A DNA stretch of 59,434 nt, taken from Clostridiales bacterium (GTDB lineage Bacteria; Bacillota; Clostridia; Peptostreptococcales; Anaerovoracaceae). Positions 45,402-55,297 of this stretch are shown one piece after another. The stretch's first letter is position 1; every line of letters starts with the position of its first letter. Made by a program: the position numbers and the translations under genes. The stretch covers positions 1 to 59,434 of the forward strand of contig JAAZCE010000016.1 of assembly GCA_012513435.1 (NCBI GenBank), read 5' to 3'. The notes below the pieces were generated by a model. It had not been told where the DNA came from, did not search any database, and saw only the letters and a program-made list of their open reading frames with translations.

Positions 45402-46175
45402 ATGAAAGCAATAGAATCCAAGGACAATAACATATACAAGGAACTGATACGCCTCACAAGGAAGAAATACAGGGATGAACGGGGATTATATCTGCTGGAA
45501 GGGCCCAAGCCCATTAGCGATGCCCTTGACATGGGAGTGGATGTGGAGCGGGTTTTTCTGTGTGAAGGATATGAGTTCCCCGGCCTTCTCAAGGAATGCA
45601 TTGTAAAGGTATTATCTAAAAAGCTTTTCACGGAAGTCTCACAGACGGAAACGTCTCAGGGGATAACAGCCATAGTAAAAAAGACGGAGCATAAGCTGTC
45701 GGAGCTTAAGACGTATATAGCTTCAGGAGATAATGTTTTGGTGGTGGACAGGATACAAGATCCGGGCAATCTGGGAACCATGATAAGAACATCGGAAGCC
45801 GCCGGATACAAAGCAATAATAGTGATGAAGGGCAGCGCAGATGTTTATTCGCCTAAGGTAGTCAGAGCTGCGGCCGGCTCCCTTTTCAGAATTCCAGTTT
45901 ACAGGGGCGAGGATGAGGAACAGCTTATAGAGGCACTGAAGCAATGCGGGAAGAAGATAATATCAGCTTCCCCTGATACGGATACAAGCTGTTTTCATGT
46001 GGACATGACCTGTGATATAGCCCTTATAATTGGCAACGAAGGTCAGGGGGTAAGCCAGGGCCTGTCAGAGGCCTCGGATATAAAGATAAAAATTCCTATG
46101 GAAGGCTCCATAGAATCGCTAAACGCTGCGGTGGCGGCCGGTATACTAATGTATCAGTCAAAAAAGACAAAGTAA
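45402..46175 (+). CDS. TrmH/SpoU-family RNA 2'-O-methyltransferase
   Basis: The 257-residue SPOUT-class enzyme has a small N-terminal RNA-binding domain (about 1-95) and the knotted AdoMet domain with all three motifs: 'DPGNLGTMIRTSEAAGY' (about 118-134), 'LIIGNEGQGVSQ' (about 208-219) and 'IKIPMEGSIESLNAAVAAGI' (about 228-247). Such proteins methylate tRNA or 23S rRNA; the exact site cannot be told. It lies 15 bases before pheS, a common clostridial arrangement. The start codon follows the ftsZ terminator closely, with no clear Shine-Dalgarno sequence. Confidence 0.9.
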   Translation: MKAIESKDNNIYKELIRLTRKKYRDERGLYLLEGPKPISDALDMGVDVERVFLCEGYEFPGLLKECIVKVLSKKLFTEVSQTETSQGITAIVKKTEHKLSELKTYIASGDNVLVVDRIQDPGNLGTMIRTSEAAGYKAIIVMKGSADVYSPKVVRAAAGSLFRIPVYRGEDEEQLIEALKQCGKKIISASPDTDTSCFHVDMTCDIALIIGNEGQGVSQGLSEASDIKIKIPMEGSIESLNAAVAAGILMYQSKKTK

Positions 46176-46190
46176 ACGAGAGGTAGGAAC

Positions 46191-47213
46191 ATGCAAGCTC
46201 AGTTAAACAAAATTTTGGACCAGGCAAAGGATAAGCTGCAAGAAGCAGCTACCGTTGCACAGGTAGATGAGATTAGAGTAAAAATGTTGGGAAAAAAAGG
46301 AAGGCTTACTGAAATACTCAGAGGCATGGGCAAACTTTCTCCTGAGGAACGAAAGACAACAGGTCAGATGGCCAACACCGTGAGAGGTGAGATAGAAGAA
46401 CTTTTGGAAAAGAAGTTCAGAGAAGTCAAGGTTGTTGCCAAGGAAGCCCAGTTTAAGCTGGAGAGGATTGATGTTACAGAACCGGGAAAAGAAGTGAATA
46501 TTGGAGTTCGTCATCCACTTACCATAACCATGGATGAAATATCAAAGGTATTTACCAACATGGGATTTTCCATTGCTGAGGGCCCCGAGGTGGAAACTGT
46601 ATTCAACAATTTTGACGCTCTTAATGCAGGGCCTAATCATCCGGCTAGGGATATGACAGATACATTCTATATCAACGAGGATATCCTTTTGAGGACTCAG
46701 ACATCGCCGGTTCAGGTGAGAACGCTGTTAAAGCAGAAGCCTCCTATTAAGATAATATCACCGGGAAGATGCTTCAGATGCGATACTCCCGATGCTACCC
46801 ATTCACCTATGTTCCATCAGGTAGAGGGACTTGTGGTGGATGAAGGAATAACAATGGCTGATTTAAAGGGAACTCTTGATAGATTCGCAAAGCAGCTCTT
46901 CGGGACTGAAACAAGGACTAAGTTCAGGCCTCATCACTTCCCGTTTACAGAGCCAAGCGCAGAAATGGATGTATCCTGCTTTAAGTGTGGCGGCAAAGGC
47001 TGCAGGGTTTGTAAGGGCAGCGGGTGGATAGAAATACTGGGCTGCGGCATGGTACACCCTAACGTGCTGAAGGTAGGCGGTATCGATACGGAAAGGTATA
47101 CGGGATTTGCTTTCGGAATGGGTGTTGAGAGAGTTTCAATGCTCAAGTATGGCGTAGACGATATCAGATTGTTCTATGAAAATGACATGCGTTTCATCAA
47201 TCAGTTCAAGTAG
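46191..47213 (+). CDS. pheS: Phenylalanine-tRNA ligase, alpha subunit
   Basis: PheS is the catalytic subunit of the (alpha-beta)2 class II synthetase. The 340-residue protein has an N-terminal coiled coil (about 1-85) that binds tRNA, then class II motifs: motif 1 near 'MDEISKVFTNMGFSIAEGPE', motif 2 around 'PGRCFRCDTPDATHSPMFHQ' and motif 3 'FAFGMGVERVSMLKYG'. A Cys/Gly cluster ('CFKCGGKGCRVCKGSGW') matches the usual form. The 15-base gap to the preceding gene leaves no room for a T-box, so any amino acid control must act upstream. Confidence 0.97.
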   Translation: MQAQLNKILDQAKDKLQEAATVAQVDEIRVKMLGKKGRLTEILRGMGKLSPEERKTTGQMANTVRGEIEELLEKKFREVKVVAKEAQFKLERIDVTEPGKEVNIGVRHPLTITMDEISKVFTNMGFSIAEGPEVETVFNNFDALNAGPNHPARDMTDTFYINEDILLRTQTSPVQVRTLLKQKPPIKIISPGRCFRCDTPDATHSPMFHQVEGLVVDEGITMADLKGTLDRFAKQLFGTETRTKFRPHHFPFTEPSAEMDVSCFKCGGKGCRVCKGSGWIEILGCGMVHPNVLKVGGIDTERYTGFAFGMGVERVSMLKYGVDDIRLFYENDMRFINQFK

Positions 47214-47224
47214 GAGGAAATAAG

Positions 47225-49696
47225 ATGTTAGTACCTGTAGAATGGCTAAAGGATTATATAGATTTAGACGTACCCGTAGATGAGTTCTGTGACAGAATGA
47301 TAATGTCAGGATCAAACCTTGAAACTTGTCAGTATTTATGTGAGGAAATAGAAAAGGTAGTGGTTGGAAAAATAGAGAAGTTAGAGAGGCACCCCGATGC
47401 AGACAAGCTGGTAGTATGTCAGGTAGATGCAGGCGGAGACCAGACGGTTCAGATAGTTACGGGAGCACCCAATGTGTTTGAGGGAGCTTATGTGCCAGTT
47501 GCTCTGCACAACAGCAGGATTCCGGGACCCCTTCACGGACAGCCTAAGCAGGAGGGCGGCGTGAAGATTACAAAGGGTAAACTCCGTGGCATAGAATCCT
47601 TCGGTATGCTTTGCTCGGCAGAGGAGCTGGGTTTTGAGGATAAGGTTGTGCCAGTGGCGCACAAGGACGGTATATGGATACTTGAGGAGGAATATACTCC
47701 GGGACAGGACTTTGCAGAAGCCTTAGGACTCAAACAGGCTGTAGTGGACTTTGAAATCACACCTAACAGACCTGACTGCCTTGCAATGGTAGGAATGGCA
47801 AGAGAGGCTTCGGCCACCTTTAAAAAGGATTTTAAATATCCCGACACTGATGTAAGAGACGAAAACAACGATGCCAAAGCAAAGGATTACCTTGACGTAG
47901 AGATAAGAAATTCTAAGGACTGTAAGCGTTATGTAGCCAGAGTGGTGACGGACGTAAAGGTAAAACAGTCTCCTTGGTGGCTTCAGAAGAGGCTCATGTA
48001 TGCAGGCATGAGGCCTATCAATAACATAGTTGATATTACGAATTTTGTAATGCTGGAATACGGTCAGCCTATTCACGCCTTTGATATCAATCAGGTAAAA
48101 GGCAGGAAGATAATTGTAGAGAACGCCGCAGATGGCGAAGTTTTCATCACCTTGGATGAGCAAGAGAGAAAAATGAAGGACAATATGCTTCTCATAAAGG
48201 ATGCTGAACGAGGTATTGCCATAGCAGGCGTTATGGGCGGGCTTAATTCGGAAATCGAAGACAGCACCACTACAATAGTTGTAGAGTCGGCCAATTTCAG
48301 CGGCGAAAATGTCAGAGCTACGTCTAAGGCGCTGAACCTGAGGACGGAAGCATCCTCAAGATTTGAAAAGGGAATAGACCCTAATCTCTGCAAGGATGCA
48401 GCAGACAGAGTATGCAGGCTGATTGAGATGGTAGGAGCCGGCAGAGTATGCAAGGGAGGCGTCGATGTATATCCTGCTCCGGAAGAGCCTAAGACCATCG
48501 ATATAAGAGTTGACAGGATAAATCACGTTTTGGGAATAGATATTTCCCGCGGCGAGATGATTGAGATGCTGGACAGACTTGAAATAAGGGTGACGGGTAA
48601 CGGAAACATTCTTACCGTAACTCCACCGACCATAAGACAGGACCTTCTTGAAGAAGAAGACTATATAGAAGAAATCGCAAGGCTTTACGGATATGATAGG
48701 CTGCCGGTGACCTTGCCAAAGGGAAGCAGTGAAGCATCCATACCTTACGACAGAGCTTTGAGAGATATGGCAGGCGAAGCCCTTTGCAGCATGGGATTAA
48801 ACGAGGTACAGACTTATTCTTTTGTAAGCCCTAAGGGTGTTGACAACGTAAGGATAGACGAGGATTCATGGGAGAGAGATTTTGTAAGGATAATAAATCC
48901 TCTCGGCGAAGAAAACTCTGTTATGAGGACCATATTGACGCCTAACATGATGGAGGTGCTGAGCCGAAACTATTCTAGGAATATTGAAACGGTCAAGGCA
49001 TTTGAAATAGGGAATACCTTTACTACCAGCTTTTTGAGCAACCATAAGCTCCCCGATGAGCAGTATGCTCTTTGTCTGGGAATATACGGCAAGAAGGAGG
49101 ACTTTTTCAGTCTGAAGGGCATAGTGGAGGAAATGCTGCAGATTATGGGGATCAAGGATATCAAATTTACTGCCGAATCAGAATACGGCGTGTATCATCC
49201 GGGAAGATGTGCCCGTATTTCAGTTCTTTCCAACAGAGATACGGTAAAGGAAGGCGAGGAGTTTGAAGAGCTAGGCATTATGGGCGAGGTTCATCCTGAC
49301 GTTGCAGAGAAGTATGGAATGGCAGGGCTTAAGGTATACTGCTGTGAAATAATGTTCGACGCTGTCATCAGGCACGCAGACACGGAGAAGGTATATAAGC
49401 CTCTTCCCAAATATCCGTCCACATTCAGAGATATAGCTTTACTTGTAGATGAGAATATGGAGGTAGGTAAAATCAAGGACGTTATCAAAGAGAATGGTAA
49501 GCCGATTTTGGAAAGGGTAAAACTCTTTGATGTATATAGAGGCAAGCAGGTTGAAGAGGGAAAGAAGAGCGTTGCTTTTGCCCTTGTTTACAGAGACAAA
49601 GAAAAGACATTGACAGATGAAGAGGTTGCAAAGGTTCACAATAAGGTATTGGATGCTCTTAAGGAAAAACTGGATGCGGTTTTAAGGGAAATGTAG
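47225..49696 (+). CDS. pheT: Phenylalanine-tRNA ligase, beta subunit
   Basis: The 823-residue subunit has an N-terminal EMAP-like tRNA-binding domain (about 40-150), the B3/4 editing domain (about 210-385), the B5 domain (about 410-480), the inactive class II-like core (about 490-690) and a C-terminal FDX-ACB anticodon domain (about 730-823, 'PLPKYPSTFRDIALLVDE'). It is full length and starts 11 bases after pheS, in a shared transcript. Confidence 0.97.
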   Translation: MLVPVEWLKDYIDLDVPVDEFCDRMIMSGSNLETCQYLCEEIEKVVVGKIEKLERHPDADKLVVCQVDAGGDQTVQIVTGAPNVFEGAYVPVALHNSRIPGPLHGQPKQEGGVKITKGKLRGIESFGMLCSAEELGFEDKVVPVAHKDGIWILEEEYTPGQDFAEALGLKQAVVDFEITPNRPDCLAMVGMAREASATFKKDFKYPDTDVRDENNDAKAKDYLDVEIRNSKDCKRYVARVVTDVKVKQSPWWLQKRLMYAGMRPINNIVDITNFVMLEYGQPIHAFDINQVKGRKIIVENAADGEVFITLDEQERKMKDNMLLIKDAERGIAIAGVMGGLNSEIEDSTTTIVVESANFSGENVRATSKALNLRTEASSRFEKGIDPNLCKDAADRVCRLIEMVGAGRVCKGGVDVYPAPEEPKTIDIRVDRINHVLGIDISRGEMIEMLDRLEIRVTGNGNILTVTPPTIRQDLLEEEDYIEEIARLYGYDRLPVTLPKGSSEASIPYDRALRDMAGEALCSMGLNEVQTYSFVSPKGVDNVRIDEDSWERDFVRIINPLGEENSVMRTILTPNMMEVLSRNYSRNIETVKAFEIGNTFTTSFLSNHKLPDEQYALCLGIYGKKEDFFSLKGIVEEMLQIMGIKDIKFTAESEYGVYHPGRCARISVLSNRDTVKEGEEFEELGIMGEVHPDVAEKYGMAGLKVYCCEIMFDAVIRHADTEKVYKPLPKYPSTFRDIALLVDENMEVGKIKDVIKENGKPILERVKLFDVYRGKQVEEGKKSVAFALVYRDKEKTLTDEEVAKVHNKVLDALKEKLDAVLREM

Positions 49697-49707
49697 GAGA
49701 GGTTCAT

Positions 49708-50277
49708 ATGGAAAACAACAAGGTTAAGGTGAAAATTTACGGCCAGGAATATGTAATAGCCGGAGAAAGACCAAGGGAAGAAATAATAAAGGTGGCTGCT
49801 CATGTAGATACTAAGATGCATGAGATAGCAGAGATTGCCAAGGCTGCCGGAGCTACACCTTCGAGTATAGCTACCCTTGCGGCAGTTAACATCACAAGCG
49901 AGCATTTTGAAATGTTGAGTGAAATGGAGGAGCTGAAACGCATGAACGTTCAGCTGGAGAAGGATGCCCAGCACTATGTTCAGCTTTGGGATGAATCCAA
50001 AAAGAATTATATGGATTACAAAGAGGAGACACAGGTTATCGTTATGCAGAAGGACCAGCTTATGAGCCAGTTGGCCCATAAGGATGAAGAAATTCGCATG
50101 CTCAAGGAAGCGGTAGAGGCTGCCAAGGCTCAAGCACAGAGCAGTATGGCAGATGTTGTGTCTGACATTGAAGAAAAATGCAGAGAGTTGGAAAACAGCT
50201 TTTTTGACCTTCAGATGGAAAACCTTCAGCTAAAAAAAGAGCTGGGAAAGTATAAAAACGATAGCGGTCAGTTTTAA
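49708..50277 (+). CDS. zapA: ZapA-family division protein with long coiled coil
   Basis: ZapA bundles FtsZ filaments. The first 90 residues fit the ZapA fold ('VKVKIYGQEYVIAGE', then 'VAAHVDTKMHEIA', 'LAAVNITSEHF'). The rest, to 189, is an extended coiled coil with two long heptad stretches, longer than E. coli ZapA (about 109). A single-base overlap with mutS2 (TAATGA) couples the two genes, an arrangement also seen in other clostridia and bacilli. Confidence 0.85.
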   Translation: MENNKVKVKIYGQEYVIAGERPREEIIKVAAHVDTKMHEIAEIAKAAGATPSSIATLAAVNITSEHFEMLSEMEELKRMNVQLEKDAQHYVQLWDESKKNYMDYKEETQVIVMQKDQLMSQLAHKDEEIRMLKEAVEAAKAQAQSSMADVVSDIEEKCRELENSFFDLQMENLQLKKELGKYKNDSGQF

Positions 50278-52652
50278 TGATAGAAAAGATATACAGTGTT
50301 CTGGAATACGACAAAATAATTGAAATGCTCAAAGGACAGGCAAGCTCGGAGATGACCAGGAAGGCCATTTCTGGGCTTAAGCCTTTTTGTCATGTTTCTG
50401 AAATCAGGGACGGCCAGAGAGAAACCACAGAAGCGGTAAGGCTCATTAACTATAAGGGACCTTTGCCAGTCGGTGGTTTTTATGATATTACGGAAAGTGT
50501 TTCATTTGCACGAAAAGGCGGCACTCTTACCATGGCTCAGCTTCTTAAGGTGCTTTACAATATGAAGACGGCGGAGAGGATAACTGCATTTGTCAAGGGT
50601 GAAATTCCCCAGATACCGACTATCTGCGGACTTGTAGAGCTTATAACGGTTAACAAGAATTTGTCTGATGAAATTGACAGATGTATTATTTCTGAAGACG
50701 AAATGGCCGACAATGCAAGCTCTGAGCTTAAGAGCATAAGACGCGGTATAGTAAGGCAGAATGAGGCATTGAAGGCAAAAATGAATCATATACTTAATTC
50801 TGCGGACAACAGGAGCGCGCTTCAGGATGCTATAGTCACCATGAGAAACGGCAGGTATGTTATTCCCGTCAAGCAGGAGCATAAGAACAGGGTTCCGGGG
50901 ATAGTCCATGACCAGAGCGGAACAGGAGCTACTCTATTTATAGAGCCTCAGGCTATAGTAAACCTGAACAACGAGCTGAGACAGCTAGAGCTTGATGAAA
51001 AGGCGGAAATCGAAAGAATACTTGCAGAAATGTCAGGCGGAGTATCGGAGAACTATCACGCCCTTATAAACAATCAAAAGCTTATGGCAGAGCTTGATAT
51101 GTTCATGGCCAAGGGAAAACTTTCCATAGCCATGGGAGGAGAAGAGCCGGAGATAAACGAAGAAGGAATAATGGATGTGAGAGCTGCCGCTCATCCCTTA
51201 ATAGGCAGAGAAAAGGTAGTTCCCATAAATATAGCCATAGGAGAGAATTTCAATACACTGGTCATCACAGGCCCTAATACAGGGGGAAAGACGGTGACCT
51301 TAAAAACCGCAGGACTGCTTCCCTTAATGGCTCAAACTGGGCTTCATATACCTGCAGCACCGGGAAGCAGGCTTCCTGTATACGAAAATATATATGCGGA
51401 CATAGGAGATGAGCAGAGCATAGAGCAAAGCCTTTCTACATTTTCATCCCATATGACCAACATAGTCCAAATAGTGAAGAAATCAGACAGTATGAGCCTG
51501 GTTCTTTTGGATGAACTGGGAGCAGGCACGGACCCTACGGAGGGTGCGGCCTTGGCAATAGCTATTCTGGAGCAGCTTTCCAGACAAGGGGTCTCGGCCA
51601 TAGCCACCACTCACTATACAGAACTGAAAAAATATGCAATTTCAACCGATGGAGTGGAGAATGCATCGATGGAATTTGATGTTGAAACTCTGAGTCCTAC
51701 CTATAAGCTGACCATTGGCGTTCCGGGGAAATCAAACGCCTTTGAAATTTCGCGAAAGCTGGGACTTGACGACGAGATAACTGATAGAGCTAAGAACTTG
51801 CTGGAGGCCGGAGATATAGCCTTTGAAGATGTGATAACATCTCTTGAAGAAGATAAAAAACTGGCGGAAGAAGAAAGAGACGAGGCCATACTGATAAACA
51901 TAGAGATGAAGCGGCAGAGGGAAGAACTTGAGAAAAAGAGCCGCAAAATCGAAGAGCAGAAGGAAAAGGAACTGGAAAAGGCCAAGGAAAAGGCACGGGA
52001 AATCGTGAATGAGGCTAAGGAAACAGTATCTCAAGTGCAAGAGGAGCTTAAGGAGCTTTCTAAGCTAGAGAGTCTGGGAGAGAGGACCCTGCGATTTGAC
52101 GAGAGCAGGCGGCGAATAAAGGATCTGGAGAAGAAGAACAGGAATACTATTAAGAGAGAGACGAACAAGGAGCCTGTTGACCCTGAAAGACTTTTTATGG
52201 GAGACCGGGTAAAGATACTTACCCTGAACCAGAACGGAGAGATAATAAGTTTGCCCGACGATAAGGGAGATATGCAGGTTCAGGTGGGAATAATGAAGAT
52301 AGGGGTCAACATTACGGATATTATGCTGATAGATGTCCCTAAAAAGGCAGTAAAGCCTAAGAAGGCTGGAGGATACGGAAGTCTTTACAGAAAAAAAGCT
52401 GAAACCATATCAATTTCTGCCGATGTAAGAGGAAAAAGCCTTGACGATGCGGTCATGGATGTGGAAAAATATATAGATGATGCATTTATTTCAGGTTTGG
52501 AAGAGGTGACCGTCATACACGGCCGCGGGGAAGGCGTTCTGAGAAAGGGCATCCAAGATAGTCTTAAGAGAAATAAAAACGTCAAGAGCTTTAGAAAAGG
52601 AAATTACAATGAAGGCGGAGACGGAGTCACTGTCGTCAAACTAAAACAATAA
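50277..52652 (+). CDS. mutS2: Endonuclease MutS2
   Basis: MutS2 is a MutS paralogue without the mismatch-binding domain; it limits recombination or rescues collided ribosomes, depending on species. The 791-residue protein has the core/lever domain (about 1-310), the ATPase with Walker A 'TGPNTGGKTVTLKT' (about 330-343) and Walker B 'VLLDELGAGTDPTEGAAL' (about 408-425), a long coiled coil (about 515-630), a KOW-like segment, and a C-terminal Smr nuclease/helicase-like domain (about 715-791) with the 'HGRGEGVLRKGI' motif. Confidence 0.96.
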   Translation: MIEKIYSVLEYDKIIEMLKGQASSEMTRKAISGLKPFCHVSEIRDGQRETTEAVRLINYKGPLPVGGFYDITESVSFARKGGTLTMAQLLKVLYNMKTAERITAFVKGEIPQIPTICGLVELITVNKNLSDEIDRCIISEDEMADNASSELKSIRRGIVRQNEALKAKMNHILNSADNRSALQDAIVTMRNGRYVIPVKQEHKNRVPGIVHDQSGTGATLFIEPQAIVNLNNELRQLELDEKAEIERILAEMSGGVSENYHALINNQKLMAELDMFMAKGKLSIAMGGEEPEINEEGIMDVRAAAHPLIGREKVVPINIAIGENFNTLVITGPNTGGKTVTLKTAGLLPLMAQTGLHIPAAPGSRLPVYENIYADIGDEQSIEQSLSTFSSHMTNIVQIVKKSDSMSLVLLDELGAGTDPTEGAALAIAILEQLSRQGVSAIATTHYTELKKYAISTDGVENASMEFDVETLSPTYKLTIGVPGKSNAFEISRKLGLDDEITDRAKNLLEAGDIAFEDVITSLEEDKKLAEEERDEAILINIEMKRQREELEKKSRKIEEQKEKELEKAKEKAREIVNEAKETVSQVQEELKELSKLESLGERTLRFDESRRRIKDLEKKNRNTIKRETNKEPVDPERLFMGDRVKILTLNQNGEIISLPDDKGDMQVQVGIMKIGVNITDIMLIDVPKKAVKPKKAGGYGSLYRKKAETISISADVRGKSLDDAVMDVEKYIDDAFISGLEEVTVIHGRGEGVLRKGIQDSLKRNKNVKSFRKGNYNEGGDGVTVVKLKQ

Positions 52653-52676
52653 ATAACAATTCAGAGGAGAAGAAAC

Positions 52677-54389
52677 ATGATAAGCTATAAGGAAAAAATT
52701 GCGGATATATTGGTTCCGAATATCGAAGGTCTGGGGAGAGACGAAATACTGGCGATAATTGAATCGCCAGCAGATAGTAAAATGGGGGATTATGCTTTTC
52801 CTTGTTTTAAGCTGGCTAAGATTTTTAAAAAAGCACCACCTATGATCGCCAAGACTTTAGGTGAGGCCATTGGAGATGACCCGGTGTTTGAAAAGGTAGA
52901 AAGCGTGAACGCATATGTGAACATGTTTATTTCAAAGGCTGAGTTTGCTCAGGAAGTGGTAAAGGAAGTAGTTGCCAAGGGTGATGACTTTGGCAGAAGC
53001 AACATGGGCGGAGGCAAGAAGGTTATTGTGGAGTATTCGTCTCCTAACATTGCCAAGCCATTTCATATCGGACATATCAGAAGCACAGTAATAGGCAATT
53101 CCATCTACAAGATATACGATTTCTTAGGATACGATACGGTAAGAATAAATCATTTGGGAGACTACGGAACTCAGTTCGGTAAGATGATTTGTGCATACAG
53201 AAGATGGGGAAACAAAGAGGATGTAATAAAAGAGCCTATTAAATCACTTCTGTCATACTACACCAAGTTCCATGTTGAAGTTGAGAAGGACCCTAGTCTT
53301 GAGGATGAAGCCAGGGCTATATTCACAAAACTTGAGCACGGAGAGAAGGAAGAAGTAGAGCTTTGGCAGTGGTTTAGAGATGAGAGCCTCAAGGAGTTCA
53401 GCAGAGTATACGATATGCTGGGCATCACCTTCGACTCATACAACGGAGAAAGCTTTTATTCGGATAGGATGCCTAGATTCGTAAAGGAGCTGAAGGACAG
53501 TGGGCTTATGGTGGAGGACGAGGGCGCTCATATAGTAAGGCTGGATGATTACAACTTGCCTCCTGCATTGATTACCAAGTCTGATGGTTCAACGCTGTAC
53601 ATCACAAGAGATATAGCCGCCGCCGTTTACAGGAAGGAGACCTACGACTTTTATAAGAACCTTTATATTGTAGCTTCCCAGCAGAATCTTCATTTCCAGC
53701 AGTGGATACAGGTGGTTGAGCTTCTGGGATATGACTGGGCAAGAGATTGCGTGCATATCCCCTTTGGTCTTGTAAGCATGGAGGAAGGAACTATGTCTAC
53801 AAGAGAAGGAAGGGTTATATTCCTGGAAGATGTTCTCAATAGAGCCGTAGAGCAGACGAAGCAGATAATAAGGGAAAAGAACGTAAATACGGAGAACATA
53901 GATGAAACTGCTAAAGCAGTGGGTATAGGAGCAGTAGTGTTTAATGAACTTTCCAATTATAGGATTAAGGACTACGTGTTTTCTTGGGATAAGGTGCTCA
54001 ACTTTGAAGGTGAAACAGGGCCTTATGTTCAGTACACTCATGCCAGAGCATGCAGCATAATGAGAAAGGCCGGCGAGGAAGTAGTGCAGGCTGCAAGAGA
54101 AGGTTTTGACTCGTCATATATTACCAGCGGCAGCGCACACGAGCTTAGCAAGCTCATATATCAGATGCCGGACACTATTGTAGAGGCGGGAGAGAAGTAT
54201 GAGCCGTCTATCGTTACAAGACACCTGGTAGATATAGCTCAGGCCTTTAACAAGTTTTATCACGATGAGTATATCCTGGTGGATAATGAGGATGAAAAGA
54301 GGGCAAAGGTCGCCCTCGTTATAGCTGCCAGAGCTGCAATTAAAAACGGATTGAGCCTGTTGGGAATGAAAGCCCCTGAAAAAATGTAA
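52677..54389 (+). CDS. argS: Arginine-tRNA ligase
   Basis: This class I synthetase of 570 residues has an N-terminal tRNA D-loop-binding domain (about 1-100), the HIGH motif at 130-133 ('PFHIGHIRSTV'), 'HLGDYGTQFGKM', the KMSKS-like 'GTMSTREGRVIFLED' (about 371-385) and an alpha-helical anticodon-binding domain that starts near 450. GAGGAG lies about eight bases before the ATG. Confidence 0.97.
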   Translation: MISYKEKIADILVPNIEGLGRDEILAIIESPADSKMGDYAFPCFKLAKIFKKAPPMIAKTLGEAIGDDPVFEKVESVNAYVNMFISKAEFAQEVVKEVVAKGDDFGRSNMGGGKKVIVEYSSPNIAKPFHIGHIRSTVIGNSIYKIYDFLGYDTVRINHLGDYGTQFGKMICAYRRWGNKEDVIKEPIKSLLSYYTKFHVEVEKDPSLEDEARAIFTKLEHGEKEEVELWQWFRDESLKEFSRVYDMLGITFDSYNGESFYSDRMPRFVKELKDSGLMVEDEGAHIVRLDDYNLPPALITKSDGSTLYITRDIAAAVYRKETYDFYKNLYIVASQQNLHFQQWIQVVELLGYDWARDCVHIPFGLVSMEEGTMSTREGRVIFLEDVLNRAVEQTKQIIREKNVNTENIDETAKAVGIGAVVFNELSNYRIKDYVFSWDKVLNFEGETGPYVQYTHARACSIMRKAGEEVVQAAREGFDSSYITSGSAHELSKLIYQMPDTIVEAGEKYEPSIVTRHLVDIAQAFNKFYHDEYILVDNEDEKRAKVALVIAARAAIKNGLSLLGMKAPEKM

Positions 54390-54407
54390 TGCAGAAAAGG
54401 AGATAGT

Positions 54408-55283
54408 ATGATACGCTACGAAGGAGATATATACAGACCGCCAAGTGAAGCCTACAGTCTTTTAATACAGGTGACCATAGGCTGCACTCACAATAAATGT
54501 ACATTTTGTAAAATGTTCAAGGACAAAAAATTTAGAGTAAGGAATCTTGAAGAGGTGTTGGAAGATTTCAAGTGGGCTAGGCAGAGATATAGCAGAGTGG
54601 AGAGAATATTCCTCTGCGACGGCGATGCTCTCGCTCTTTCCAACAGAAGGCTTATGCCTGTTTTGGAGCATATAAAGAAAAATTTCCCGGAATGCGAAAG
54701 AGTTACCATATATGGCAGAGCCAGCGATGTTATGAAGAAGAGCAACGAAGAATTGGTTCAGCTGAGAGAGGCTGGAATAACTATGGTTTACCTTGGTGCG
54801 GAATCAGGAAGCGACAAGGTTCTTGAAGCTGTAAATAAAGGAGAGACACGGCAGCAGCTCATTGAGGGAGTGCAAAGGCTTGAGGCCGCAGGCATAAAAA
54901 CTTCCGTTACGTTTATTTCCGGCCTTGCAGGCAAGGATTACTGGGAGGAACACGCTATAGCTACGGGAACCATGATAAGCGAAATGCAGCCCTCATACGT
55001 TGGACTTCTCACATTGCTTATAGACCCAAGCGTTCCTATGTCAAAGGATATTGAGTCAGGTAAGATGAAGTTACTGACTCCGGAGGAGGTGCTGGCAGAA
55101 ACTCTTCTGATGCTAAAGAATATTAACGTGGAAAAGAAGTGTGTGTTCAGGAGCAATCATGCATCCAACTACATTTCACTTCGCGGCAATCTGCCGGATG
55201 ATAAAGACAAGATGATTGGCATGGTGCGAAAAGCCATGGAAAACCATGATATGCTTAAGGATGAGAGGTTCAGAGCTTTATAG
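54408..55283 (+). CDS. Radical SAM protein of unknown function
   Basis: The 291-residue protein carries the [4Fe-4S] cysteines C26, C31 and C34 ('GCTHNKCTFC'), so the spacing is CX4CX2C instead of the usual CX3CX2C. 'LGAESGSDKVLEAVNKGETR' (about 128-147) is the conserved AdoMet-binding region of Elp3/MiaB-like radical SAM proteins. There is no C-terminal TRAM or second cluster domain. The protein ends soon after the barrel. It is cotranscribed with argS (gap 18) and a TPR protein (gap 14). The substrate is unknown; a tRNA- or translation-related role is an inference from neighbours only. Confidence 0.85.
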   Translation: MIRYEGDIYRPPSEAYSLLIQVTIGCTHNKCTFCKMFKDKKFRVRNLEEVLEDFKWARQRYSRVERIFLCDGDALALSNRRLMPVLEHIKKNFPECERVTIYGRASDVMKKSNEELVQLREAGITMVYLGAESGSDKVLEAVNKGETRQQLIEGVQRLEAAGIKTSVTFISGLAGKDYWEEHAIATGTMISEMQPSYVGLLTLLIDPSVPMSKDIESGKMKLLTPEEVLAETLLMLKNINVEKKCVFRSNHASNYISLRGNLPDDKDKMIGMVRKAMENHDMLKDERFRAL

Positions 55284-55297
55284 TAGTAGGAGGAAAT

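Noticed and set aside
46176..46190. Search for a Phe T-box before pheS
   Set aside because: Only 15 bases separate pheS from the preceding methyltransferase gene, so no leader can fit.
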